A stretch of 42,528 nucleotides of DNA from Candidatus Cryptobacteroides merdigallinarum (GTDB taxonomy: Bacteria > Bacteroidota > Bacteroidia > Bacteroidales > UBA932): NCBI GenBank assembly GCA_017694655.1, contig JADIMQ010000040.1:1-42528 (forward strand), in the 5' to 3' direction. A model generated the notes under the pieces. It saw only the letters and a program-made list of their open reading frames with translations, was not told the DNA's origin and made no database searches. This document shows, piece by piece, positions 16,454 through 24,557 of this stretch. The position numbers were made by a program, and so were the translations under genes. Numbering within the stretch: position 1 is the first letter of the stretch; every line of letters starts with the position of its first letter.

Positions 16454-17947
16454 ATGGCCGCTGTAATCAAGATAAACCAGGCGGACAATGTCGCGGTGGC
16501 GGTGTCGAACGTGCCGGCGGGGGAGTCCTGCCATGTCGACGGGAGGCAGGTGACGGCAGTCTCGGATATACCTGCGGGGCACAAGATGGCCTTGAAGGAT
16601 CTCCGGGCGGGGGACAATGTCATAAAGTACGGCTATCCTATAGGACACCTTGCCGAGGATATCCCGGAAGGGGGGCTGATAGACCACAGGGTGCTGAAGA
16701 CCAACCTTGAAGGCCTTCTCGAGTACAGGTACGAGCCCATTCCCGCAGAAGTCGCGGCGTCTGCCGCCGTGGCAACTTTCAAAGGATACAGGCGCAGTGA
16801 CGGCCAGGCCGGAATAAGGAACGGGCTCTGGGTCATACCTACGGTCGGGTGCGTGAACGGAGTGGCGGAGGCTATAGTCCGCGGCTTCCGGCCCCTGCTC
16901 CCGGGCTATCCTGCCATTGACGGAGTGAGTGCCTTCACCCATAACTACGGCTGTTCCCAGCTTGGTGACGACCATGAAAACACGCGGAAGATACTTGCGG
17001 ACATGGTCCGGCATCCGAATGCGGCAGGGGTGCTTGTCGTGGCCCTCGGCTGCGAAAACAACCAGCTCCGGGCCTTCATGGACCTTGTCGGGCCGGTGGA
17101 CGGGAACAGGATACGGTTCATGGAGTGCCAGAAGGTAGAAGGGGACGAGGTGGAGGCCGGAGTCCGGATACTGGAGGAAATCGCTGAGGCATGCGCCGGT
17201 GACAGGCGGGAGGAGATTCCCGTATCGGAACTGAAGGTGGGCCTGAAGTGCGGCGGTTCAGACGGCTTTTCCGGGATTACGGCGAATCCGCTCCTCGGGA
17301 GGTTTTCCGACTGGATAGTGTCCCAGGGCGGAACCACAGTCCTGACCGAAGTCCCGGAAATGTTCGGGGCCGAGACCATCCTCATGTCCCGCTGCCGAGA
17401 CAAGGAGGTCTTTTCCAGGACAGTCAGCCTGATAAATGATTTCAAGGAGTATTTCATATCGAACCGGCAGCCGGTCTACGAGAACCCTTCCCCTGGAAAC
17501 AAGGCTGGAGGCATCTCCACCCTCGAGGAGAAATCTCTCGGGTGTACCCAGAAGTCCGGGAAGTCTGCGGTGACGGATGTCCTGAAATACGGTGACAGGC
17601 TGCGCACTCCGGGACTGAACCTGTTGAGTGCTCCGGGCAATGATCTTGTGGCGGCCACGGCCCTTGCCGCCTCCGGCTGCCAGATAGTCCTTTTCACTAC
17701 AGGAAGGGGTACACCCTTCGGCACCTTCGTGCCTACGATGAAGATATCCACGAACAGCCGTCTGGCGGCCTCCAAGCCTGGCTGGATTGATTTCAATGCA
17801 GGGGTGATACTTGACGGGAAGCCTGCCGCTTCAGTGGACGACGAGTTCATAGACCATGTCCTGTCTGTCGCTTCCGGGGAGAGTGTCTGCAACGAGAGGT
17901 CCGGATATTCGGAGATCGCTATATTCAAGACTGGCGTCACCCTGTAG
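16454..17947 (+). CDS. uxaA: altronate dehydratase
   Basis: Converts D-altronate to 2-keto-3-deoxy-D-gluconate and water. The protein is 497 residues and carries both parts of the family: an N-terminal SAF domain (about 1-95; AVSDIPAGHKMALKDLRAGD) and the large dehydratase region (about 105-490; GYRRSDGQAGIRNGLWVIPTVGCVN, TVLTEVPEMFGAE, GRGTPFGTFVPTMKISTN). Conserved cysteines likely to bind the iron cofactor are present at GCVN, GCSQ, LGCENNQ and LKCGGSDG. It completes the saturated galacturonate branch. Confidence 0.96.
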   Translation: MAAVIKINQADNVAVAVSNVPAGESCHVDGRQVTAVSDIPAGHKMALKDLRAGDNVIKYGYPIGHLAEDIPEGGLIDHRVLKTNLEGLLEYRYEPIPAEVAASAAVATFKGYRRSDGQAGIRNGLWVIPTVGCVNGVAEAIVRGFRPLLPGYPAIDGVSAFTHNYGCSQLGDDHENTRKILADMVRHPNAAGVLVVALGCENNQLRAFMDLVGPVDGNRIRFMECQKVEGDEVEAGVRILEEIAEACAGDRREEIPVSELKVGLKCGGSDGFSGITANPLLGRFSDWIVSQGGTTVLTEVPEMFGAETILMSRCRDKEVFSRTVSLINDFKEYFISNRQPVYENPSPGNKAGGISTLEEKSLGCTQKSGKSAVTDVLKYGDRLRTPGLNLLSAPGNDLVAATALAASGCQIVLFTTGRGTPFGTFVPTMKISTNSRLAASKPGWIDFNAGVILDGKPAASVDDEFIDHVLSVASGESVCNERSGYSEIAIFKTGVTL

Positions 17948-17973
17948 CTCCCCTTGTGTGTGAGGTATTTCCG

Positions 17974-18003
17974 GGGACGGGTGCGGCACGGGCTGGCCGT
18001 CCC
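17974..18003 (+). terminator. stem-loop after uxaA, no T tract
   Basis: GGGACGG (17974-17980) pairs with CCGTCCC (17997-18003) around a 16-base loop that itself contains a small stem. No run of T follows, so it may stabilise the 3' end rather than terminate transcription. Confidence 0.35.
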
Positions 18004-18043
18004 GTACCGTTGTCGTGAACGGGAACGGAAAAAAGGTAAAAAT

Positions 18044-18074
18044 TTTGCCGTTACAATAAAATTTACTATTTTTG
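18044..18074 (+). promoter_or_regulatory. Bacteroidota-type promoter for the kduI operon
   Basis: TTTG at 18044-18047 and TATTTTTG at 18067-18074 are exactly 19 bases apart. The -7 element lies in the left half of a 12-bp perfect inverted repeat, AATTTACTATTT (18060-18071) with AAATAGTAAATT (18158-18169), suggesting regulator half-sites. Confidence 0.8.
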
Positions 18075-18084
18075 ACTGATTTTA

Positions 18085-18186
18085 ATGCGGATTCGGTATC
18101 GTGCCTTGAACGGCCGTATCTCTGCCTCCGGATCCGCATCTGAAGTGGAATCGTCAGAAATAGTAAATTCTTTTTCGGGCGATTCC
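18085..18186 (+). promoter_or_regulatory. structured 5' leader of kduI
   Basis: The predicted leader of about 140 bases holds two stem-loops. The first pairs ATGCGGAT (18085-18092) with ATCCGCAT (18132-18139), extended inward by four more pairs. The second pairs GGAATCG (18147-18153) with CGATTCC (18180-18186), extended by two pairs. I do not recognise a known riboswitch class. Confidence 0.5.
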
Positions 18187-18218
18187 GGTTTGGAGGAAAC
18201 AGTTTAAACTTTATAATT

Positions 18219-19061
18219 ATGAAAATTAACAGTGAAGTAAGGTATGCGGCACATCCGCAGGACGTCAAACATTACGACACGGCCAAGCTCAGGGAGAACT
18301 ACCTCATAGAGAAGGTGTTCTCCGCTGACGAGATCAACCTTGTGTACACCATGCACGACAGGATGATTGCCGGAGGGGCTATGCCTGTCAAGGAGGCTCT
18401 CGGGCTCAAGCCTATCGACATCCTCCGTTCCGGATATTTCCTCGAAAGAAGGGAGATGGGTATCTTCAATGTCGGGGGAAAAGGTACGGTGAAGGCCGGC
18501 GACAAGTCATATACCCTCGAGTACAAGGAAGCCCTTTATCTCGGCAGGGGAGCCAGGGAGGTCACTTTCGAGAGTGCGGACCCGTCCAACCCTGCAAAAT
18601 TCTATTTCTGCTCCTCTACGGCGCACACCACCTATCCTGACCACCTCACAACCCGCGCGGAGGCCGTCAAGATGGAGCTCGGCACCCTCGAGGAGAGCAA
18701 CCACCGCGTAATCAACAGGATGCTCGTGAAGGAAGTCGTGCCTACTTGCCAGCTGCAGATGGGAATGACGGAACTGAAGCCGGGCAGCACATGGAACACG
18801 ATGCCGGCCCATACCCACAACCGCCGTATGGAGGTCTACTTCTATTTCGAGATACCGGAGGACCAGGCCGTCTGCCATTTCATGGGTGAACCTGACGAGA
18901 CAAGGCATATCTGGATGAAGTCCGGCCAGGCCGTGATATCTCCGGAGTGGAGCATACATTCCGCCTGCGCTACCAAGAACTATACGTTCATCTGGGCGAT
19001 GTGCGGGGAGAACCTCGACTACGGTGATATGGACGGCTGCGCGACCACGGATCTCAAATAG
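18219..19061 (+). CDS. kduI: 5-dehydro-4-deoxy-D-glucuronate isomerase
   Basis: Isomerises 5-keto-4-deoxyuronate (from unsaturated galacturonate released by GH105) to 2,5-diketo-3-deoxygluconate. The 280-residue cupin has the usual length. The metal ligands are visible as His-198, His-200, Glu-205 (AHTHNRRMEVYF) and His-247 (EWSIHSACATKNYTFIW), two residues offset from the well-studied E. coli enzyme. It is the first gene of kduI-kduD-DUF4861, behind a consensus promoter and a structured leader. kduD follows after 42 bases. Confidence 0.97.
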   Translation: MKINSEVRYAAHPQDVKHYDTAKLRENYLIEKVFSADEINLVYTMHDRMIAGGAMPVKEALGLKPIDILRSGYFLERREMGIFNVGGKGTVKAGDKSYTLEYKEALYLGRGAREVTFESADPSNPAKFYFCSSTAHTTYPDHLTTRAEAVKMELGTLEESNHRVINRMLVKEVVPTCQLQMGMTELKPGSTWNTMPAHTHNRRMEVYFYFEIPEDQAVCHFMGEPDETRHIWMKSGQAVISPEWSIHSACATKNYTFIWAMCGENLDYGDMDGCATTDLK

Positions 19062-19103
19062 ACATATTCCAGGAATCAAACATTACTTAAATAGGATTTA
19101 GTT

Positions 19104-19898
19104 ATGGTAAATTTTTCACTCGAAGGTAAGGTGGCGCTTGTCACAGGTGCCTCTTACGGAATCGGATTCGCCTTGGCGACGGCTTTTGCCGAGGCGGGGG
19201 CAAAAATTGCGTTCAACGACATCAAGCAGGAGCTTGTGGACAAAGGAATAGCATCCTATAAAGAGAAAGGCATAGACGCCAAGGGTTATGTATGCGATGT
19301 CACCAAGGAGGACCAGGTACAGGAGCTTGTGGCCAAGATCGAGAAGGACCTGGGCCCTATCAACATCCTCGTGAACAACGCCGGGATAATCAAGCGTATC
19401 CCTATGATAGAGATGAAGGCAGAGGAATTCCGCCAGGTCATCGACATCGACCTCAACGGGCCTTTCATCGTGTCCAAGGCAGTCATCCCGTCCATGATCA
19501 AGAACGGCGGCGGAAAGATCATCAACATCTGCTCCATGATGTCGGAACTCGGGCGTGAGACAGTATCCGCATACGCTGCGGCCAAGGGCGGACTGAAGAT
19601 GCTCACCAGGAACATCGCTTCCGAGTACGGAGAGTACAACATCCAGTGCAACGGTATCGGGCCGGGCTATATCGCCACCCCTCAGACTGCTCCTCTGCGT
19701 GAGCGCCAGCCTGACGGTTCCCGTCATCCGTTCGACTCGTTCATCGTGGCCAAGACTCCTGCAGCACGCTGGGGTACGGCAGAAGATCTCCAGGGACCTG
19801 CAGTCTTCCTCGCATCTTCCGCCTCGGACTTCGTGAACGGCCATATCCTCTATGTGGACGGCGGTATCCTCGCATACATCGGGAAACAGCCTCAATAA
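19104..19898 (+). CDS. kduD: 2-dehydro-3-deoxy-D-gluconate 5-dehydrogenase
   Basis: Short-chain dehydrogenase that reduces 2,5-diketo-3-deoxygluconate to 2-keto-3-deoxygluconate. The 264 residues include the cofactor motif TGASYGIG (14-21), NNAG (about 91-94) and the catalytic Tyr-157 and Lys-161 (SAYAAAKGG). The C-terminal FLASSASDFVNGHILYVDGG is typical of the family. Assignment to KduD rather than another dehydrogenase rests on its place behind kduI. Ile codons are mostly ATC here, unlike the ATA-rich neighbours, which fits strong expression. Confidence 0.93.
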   Translation: MVNFSLEGKVALVTGASYGIGFALATAFAEAGAKIAFNDIKQELVDKGIASYKEKGIDAKGYVCDVTKEDQVQELVAKIEKDLGPINILVNNAGIIKRIPMIEMKAEEFRQVIDIDLNGPFIVSKAVIPSMIKNGGGKIINICSMMSELGRETVSAYAAAKGGLKMLTRNIASEYGEYNIQCNGIGPGYIATPQTAPLRERQPDGSRHPFDSFIVAKTPAARWGTAEDLQGPAVFLASSASDFVNGHILYVDGGILAYIGKQPQ

Positions 19899-19899
19899 C

Positions 19900-21036
19900 A
19901 TGACGGACATGAGACGTATAGTATTATGTGCAGCTGCCGTAATGGCAGCTGCTCTCGCGATTTCCTGCGGCAGCCAGGATATCAAGGTCACGGTAGAGAA
20001 CGGTTCGGATCTCGGGCGCGTCAACGAGACTGTGGAGCTTGATTTCGGAAGCATCATAGCGGGGCATCCTGAAATAACTGCGGAGAATGTCGTTGTTACC
20101 GACGCCGCAGGCGTCCAGGTGCCTTCCCAGGTATACACCGAGGACTACGGGATGGTGAAGCTCATCTTCCAGGCCACGGTGGACGCACAGTCCTCTTCTG
20201 TCTATACTGTTAAGGCCGGGGAGCGTGAAGCCTACGACACCCTTGTCTTCAGCCGCTATGTCCCTGAAAGGCTCGATGACTATGCCTACGAGAATAACCG
20301 CATTGCCGGCCGTGTATACGGACCTGCACTCGAGTTCCCGCGGACTCTCGGCCCGGATATCTGGACAAAGAAGGTAGAGTCACTGGTAGTGGACAAGAGG
20401 TTCGCCCTGAACGACTATCACCATGACCATGGCGACGGTATGGACTGCTACAAGGTGGATGCAACCCTCGGCGGCGGCGCCCTCGCCCCTTATGCCGACG
20501 GCAAGATTGTCCTCGGGGACAACTACGAGACCTACGACCGCCTCTGCAACGGTCCTGTCCGTACCAAGGTACTCTTCACCTACAAGCCTTTCGACGTGAA
20601 CGGCCATCAGGTCACTCTCAAGAGGGAGTTCACCGTGGATGCCAACACCAATTTCATAAAGGTGTCCAACTGGTTCAACTCGGCCTCGGACGAGCTTCCT
20701 GTAGTTCTCGGGGCTGTCCTCCACGATGTAATCGCCCGTGAGGACGGGGACCACTACATTGCTTTCACCGAAAAGGCTTCCGACAGCGCGGATCCTGATG
20801 CCGACGGCAATATTTCCGTAGGGCTCGTGGCGGATCCTGCAGTCGGGGACATAGAGGCTGATACCGTTGAGGGACATGCCGTGCTCAAGTACACGGTCAC
20901 CCCTGGCAAGCGTGCCGACGTATGGATCGGTTCAGGCTGGAGCAAAGGCGGGATCGAATCCCCTGAGGCATGGGCCGGGATGGTGAAGGATTTCGCCTAC
21001 GCCCAGGCTCACCCGCTGAAGGTCACTGTTGAGTAG
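19900..21036 (+). CDS. DUF4861 family lipoprotein
   Basis: A 378-residue exported lipoprotein: hydrophobic residues 7-20 followed by ISCGS, with Cys-22 as the likely lipid site. The body resembles DUF4861 proteins (VPSQVYTEDYGMVKLIFQATVDAQSSSVYTVKAG, VPERLDDYAYENNRIAGRVYGPAL, YHHDHGDGMDCYKVDATLGGGALAPY, NGPVRTKVLFTYKPFDV). The family occurs in polysaccharide loci and has no function I can state with confidence; a beta-rich fold related to carbohydrate-active proteins seems possible. The ATG lies one base after the kduD stop, so an earlier in-frame ATG inside kduD is less likely. Placement in the kdu operon points to uronate or pectin metabolism. Confidence 0.85.
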   Translation: MTDMRRIVLCAAAVMAAALAISCGSQDIKVTVENGSDLGRVNETVELDFGSIIAGHPEITAENVVVTDAAGVQVPSQVYTEDYGMVKLIFQATVDAQSSSVYTVKAGEREAYDTLVFSRYVPERLDDYAYENNRIAGRVYGPALEFPRTLGPDIWTKKVESLVVDKRFALNDYHHDHGDGMDCYKVDATLGGGALAPYADGKIVLGDNYETYDRLCNGPVRTKVLFTYKPFDVNGHQVTLKREFTVDANTNFIKVSNWFNSASDELPVVLGAVLHDVIAREDGDHYIAFTEKASDSADPDADGNISVGLVADPAVGDIEADTVEGHAVLKYTVTPGKRADVWIGSGWSKGGIESPEAWAGMVKDFAYAQAHPLKVTVE

Positions 21037-21076
21037 CAGCAGATTCTTGCAACTATAACCTATTAATTATAATTCT

Positions 21077-21117
21077 GCGGAGGACAGATGCATTCCTGCA
21101 TCCCCTCCGCTTTTTTT
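21077..21117 (+). terminator. intrinsic terminator of the kdu operon
   Basis: GCGGAGG (21077-21083) pairs with CCTCCGC (21104-21110). An inner stem (ATGCA/TGCAT) fills the loop, and seven T residues follow at once (21111-21117). The other 145 bases before the next gene hold only its candidate promoter. Confidence 0.9.
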
Positions 21118-21227
21118 CCTGATTCCGGGACCCTGCTGCCGCCGGAGACGCGGGCCTTGAATGCGGGCAGCGTCAAATAATCATTGGAAAACGGCAAAAA
21201 ATCCTCTATGGCTTCCGTTCCGTTGAC

Positions 21228-21235
21228 TATTTTTG
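21228..21235 (+). promoter_or_regulatory. candidate -7 element for the pectinase operon
   Basis: TATTTTTG matches TAnnTTTG, 28 bases before the GH28 start, and is preceded by AC as in the kduI promoter (ACTATTTTTG in both). No TTTG at the -33 position, which fits a promoter that needs an activator such as the hybrid regulator encoded in the operon. Confidence 0.5.
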
Positions 21236-21263
21236 CAGAAACCATAACCACATAGTCAATATC

Positions 21264-22871
21264 ATGAAGGCGGGAATAACAAGACTGGTGCCCTGTGCTG
21301 TCCTGGCGTCGCTGATGTTCCAGGGATGCGGCGCGGCACCGGAGTTCGATTACCTTTACGAGAATCTTCCGTTTGAGATGGAAATGCTTGCCCGGCCGCA
21401 GATCCCGGACAGGGAGGTCCTGCTGACGGATTTCGGCGGTAAGGGTGACGGCATCGCCATGAACACGGATGCTTTCCGGGATGCCATAGACCACCTTTCG
21501 TCACTCGGCGGCGGACACCTCGTGGTGCCCAAGGGGATATGGCTCACGGGCCCCATCACCATCAGGGACAATATAGACCTGCATGTCACACGCAACGCAG
21601 TGATACTGTTTTCCCCGGACAGGGACCTTTACCCGATAATCGAGACTGTCTTCGAGGGCCTCGACACCAGGAGGTGCCTCCCTCCGGTCAATGCCGACGG
21701 GGCGAGGAACATCTCCATCACGGGAGGAGGGACGATAGACGGCTCCGGAGACTCGTGGCGCCAGGTGAAGCGGTCCAAGATGACGGTCTCCCAGTGGAAG
21801 GAGCTGCTTGCTTCCGGCGGGTTCACAGACGAGACGGGCTCGGTCTGGTATCCGGATTCTACCTCATACCGGGGCTCCATCGTGAGTGATGCCTTCAACG
21901 TGCCGCAGGGCCTGGAGACCGACGAGGAGTGGGAATCGGTCAAGACATACCTGAGGCCGGTCCTGGTCGGACTGAAGAATTGCGAGAACGTCCTGCTCGA
22001 GGATGTCCTTTTCCAGAATTCCCCGTGCTGGAACATACACCCGCTGATGTGCAGGAATGTCATCATAGACAATATCACGGTCAGGAACCCCTGGTATTCC
22101 CAGAACGGGGACGGCATAGACATAGACTCCTGCGAGGATGTGATCCTGATAAACTCGACTTTCGACGTCGGGGATGACGCCATCTGCATAAAGTCGGGCA
22201 AGGACGAGGACGGCCGTGACCGTGCGAGACCCTGCCGCAATCTCATAGTCGACAACTGCACTGTCTTCCACGGGCACGGGGGCTTCGTGGTCGGGAGCGA
22301 GATGTCCGGCGGGGTGGAGAACATATCCGTGACGGACTGCAGCTTTCTCGGCACCGATGTCGGGCTCAGGTTCAAGAGCTGCCGCGGCCGCGGGGGAGTG
22401 GTGAGGAACATCTACATAGACGGCATAGTGATGACGGACATCCCTGCCGAACCCCTCCTGTTCGACCTTCATTACGGCGGGAAGTCGGCCCTTGAGTCTG
22501 CGGCGGACGGGCAGGCCTCCGGATACGACATAGAATATGTTCCGGCAGACGAGACCACACCGGAGTTCCGGGACATATATATCAGCAATATCACCTGCAA
22601 CGGGGCAGGACGCGCCATGTATTTCAACGGCATCCCGGAGAAGAACATTTCCGGCATCAGGATTTCCGGATGCAGCATAGTAGCGGACAGGGGTGCGGAT
22701 ATCCGCTACTCCGACGGGGTGGAGCTCATGGACGTGGACATACGTCAGGGCGAAGGCCTCGGGTTCGTGGTGGCCAACTGCAGGAATGTGACGATTGAAG
22801 GCTGTTCGGACGCAACCGGAGCTGCCCCGGAGGTGTTCCAGTACAATAATGAAAATGTCATATTGAAATGA
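21264..22871 (+). CDS. GH28 family polygalacturonase, exported
   Basis: Glycoside hydrolase of family 28, a right-handed beta-helix that hydrolyses galacturonan or related pectin linkages by inversion. The 535 residues start with a probable lipoprotein signal (FQGCG, Cys-21). Catalytic features are visible: NGDGID with Asp-283, GDDAICIKSG with Asp-304 and Asp-305, GHGG with His-338, and RFKS with Arg-369 and Lys-371. Whether it is an exo- or endo-enzyme, or acts on rhamnogalacturonan, cannot be read here. Its stop overlaps the next start by four bases (ATGA), so translation is coupled. Confidence 0.93.
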   Translation: MKAGITRLVPCAVLASLMFQGCGAAPEFDYLYENLPFEMEMLARPQIPDREVLLTDFGGKGDGIAMNTDAFRDAIDHLSSLGGGHLVVPKGIWLTGPITIRDNIDLHVTRNAVILFSPDRDLYPIIETVFEGLDTRRCLPPVNADGARNISITGGGTIDGSGDSWRQVKRSKMTVSQWKELLASGGFTDETGSVWYPDSTSYRGSIVSDAFNVPQGLETDEEWESVKTYLRPVLVGLKNCENVLLEDVLFQNSPCWNIHPLMCRNVIIDNITVRNPWYSQNGDGIDIDSCEDVILINSTFDVGDDAICIKSGKDEDGRDRARPCRNLIVDNCTVFHGHGGFVVGSEMSGGVENISVTDCSFLGTDVGLRFKSCRGRGGVVRNIYIDGIVMTDIPAEPLLFDLHYGGKSALESAADGQASGYDIEYVPADETTPEFRDIYISNITCNGAGRAMYFNGIPEKNISGIRISGCSIVADRGADIRYSDGVELMDVDIRQGEGLGFVVANCRNVTIEGCSDATGAAPEVFQYNNENVILK

Positions 22872-24544
22872 AAAACCGATATTTTGCGTTTTTTGCGTCC
22901 GCCTTCCTGCTCCTGAGCCTTCCTGGCGCAGGACAGGATTCCGGACAAAAGATTACCCTCAGGCTCATGGGGGATTCTACAATGGCAGACAAGGATCTTT
23001 CAGGACAGAACCCGGAAAGGGGATGGGGCCAGAGGCTGCCCTCCCATCTGGACACTTCTGTCTGCGTAGTCAACTACGCGCAGAACGGCAGGAGTACCAA
23101 GAGCTTCATTAGCAGGGGCCTGTGGGACAGGGTAAAGTCCGACCTCCGGCCCGGAGACTGGCTCTTCATCCAGTTCGGCCACAATGACTCCAAGGCAGAC
23201 GACCCTGAAAGATATGCGCCGGCTTTTGGAGAATATCAGGAGAATCTCCGCTTGTTCATAGACTTCGCCCTCGGCAAGGGAGCGAGGCCAGTGCTGTTCA
23301 CCCCTGTCTCCCGCAGGTGGTTCGGTTCAGACGGGAAGCTGAAGAAGGACTGCCACGGGGACTATCCGGAGGCTGTCTTCCAGGTTGCCAGGGAATACGG
23401 GGTGCCTGTGGTGGATGCGAACACTATAACGCAGGAGTGGCTGGAGTCCATAGGGGACGAGGCTTCGCGCAGGTATTACATGTGGATTGAAAAGGGCACC
23501 TGCCCGAGACATCCTGACGGGCTCGAGGACAATACCCACACCAATGTGGCCGGGGCAAGGAAGCTCGTGGAGCTCCTCCTGCCTGCCATAGTGGAGGTGA
23601 TACCTGAACTCGGGAGCCATGTCGTGGACTATGACTTCGTGGTGGCCAAGGACGGGAGCGGGGATTTCTTCACGGTGCAGGAAGCCGTGGATGCCGCACC
23701 GGACTACTGCAAGCAGGACGAGACCAAGATACGCATAAGGGAAGGCGTCTACCGTGAAAAACTTACTATCCCGTCGAACAAGGAAAAACTTCACCTGACA
23801 GGCGACGACCCTGTAAAAACCGTCATCTCGTGGGACGACTATGCCTTGAAGAAAGGCTCCACCGGCCATGAGATGGGGACCTCCGCTACTTCGACCGTCT
23901 TCCTCCATGCAAATGACTTCCTTGCCGAGAACCTCACTTTCGAGAACACCGCCGGGGGCTCGAAGGAAATAGCCCAGGCCTGCGCCATAACGGTCAACGG
24001 GGACAGGGTGGCCTTCATCAACTGCAGGTTCATCGCGAACCAGGACACTGTCTATACTTTCGGCCCTGGGCAGAGGCAGTTTTTCAGAGGATGCTGGATA
24101 GAAGGCACCACGGACTTCATCTTCGGCTTTTCTACGGCATGGTTCGAGGACTGCACCATCATGAGCAAGAAGAACAGCTACGTGACGGCCGCCTCCACAC
24201 CGCAGGGCCAGGAGTGGGGCTATGTCTTCAGCAACTGCCGCCTCATACACGACCGTAAGGCCACCAGGGTCTATCTCGGACGGCCGTGGAGACCGTATGC
24301 CAGGACCGTGTTCATAGGATGCGAGCTCGGGGACCATATACTCAAGGAGGGCTGGCACAACTGGGACAAGCCGGATGCCGAGAAGACCTCTTTCTATGCA
24401 GAATACGGTAATTACGGGCCCGGTGCGGCCTCCAGGGACGAACGCGTGCCATGGGCGCATTTCCTGAAGCCGCGCCAGCTTGCGGACTATACTCCGGAAA
24501 ACGTCCTCGGACCGTCGGAGGAGTGGTATTTCAAGGTATTCTGA
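22868..24544 (+). CDS. fused CE12 acetylesterase and CE8 pectin methylesterase
   Basis: A 558-residue exported protein (signal peptide about 1-22) joining two esterases. Residues about 28-245 are an SGNH hydrolase of the rhamnogalacturonan acetylesterase (CE12) type, with Ser-37 (LMGDSTMAD), the Gly/Asn blocks (NYAQNGRST, QFGHNDSK) and the Asp-221/His-224 pair (DNTHTN). Residues about 256-555 are a pectin methylesterase (CE8) with Gln-392/Asp-393 (NQDTVY), Asp-416 (GTTDFIFG), Arg-472 and Trp-474 (LGRPW). Both sets of catalytic residues are intact. The fusion would remove acetyl and methyl groups together, exposing the backbone to GH28 and PL1. Confidence 0.93.
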   Translation: MKNRYFAFFASAFLLLSLPGAGQDSGQKITLRLMGDSTMADKDLSGQNPERGWGQRLPSHLDTSVCVVNYAQNGRSTKSFISRGLWDRVKSDLRPGDWLFIQFGHNDSKADDPERYAPAFGEYQENLRLFIDFALGKGARPVLFTPVSRRWFGSDGKLKKDCHGDYPEAVFQVAREYGVPVVDANTITQEWLESIGDEASRRYYMWIEKGTCPRHPDGLEDNTHTNVAGARKLVELLLPAIVEVIPELGSHVVDYDFVVAKDGSGDFFTVQEAVDAAPDYCKQDETKIRIREGVYREKLTIPSNKEKLHLTGDDPVKTVISWDDYALKKGSTGHEMGTSATSTVFLHANDFLAENLTFENTAGGSKEIAQACAITVNGDRVAFINCRFIANQDTVYTFGPGQRQFFRGCWIEGTTDFIFGFSTAWFEDCTIMSKKNSYVTAASTPQGQEWGYVFSNCRLIHDRKATRVYLGRPWRPYARTVFIGCELGDHILKEGWHNWDKPDAEKTSFYAEYGNYGPGAASRDERVPWAHFLKPRQLADYTPENVLGPSEEWYFKVF

Positions 24545-24557
24545 GGATAGCTGCAAC

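Noticed and set aside
14996..17014. A 672-codon open frame on the minus strand opposite uxaB and uxaA
   Set aside because: It spans two clear enzyme genes and has no promoter, ribosome-binding site or domain of its own.
18219..21036. Horizontal transfer of kduI-kduD-DUF4861 based on different codon choice
   Set aside because: The shift towards ATC and CGT/CGC codons also occurs in susD and fits selection for strong expression; G+C content does not change.
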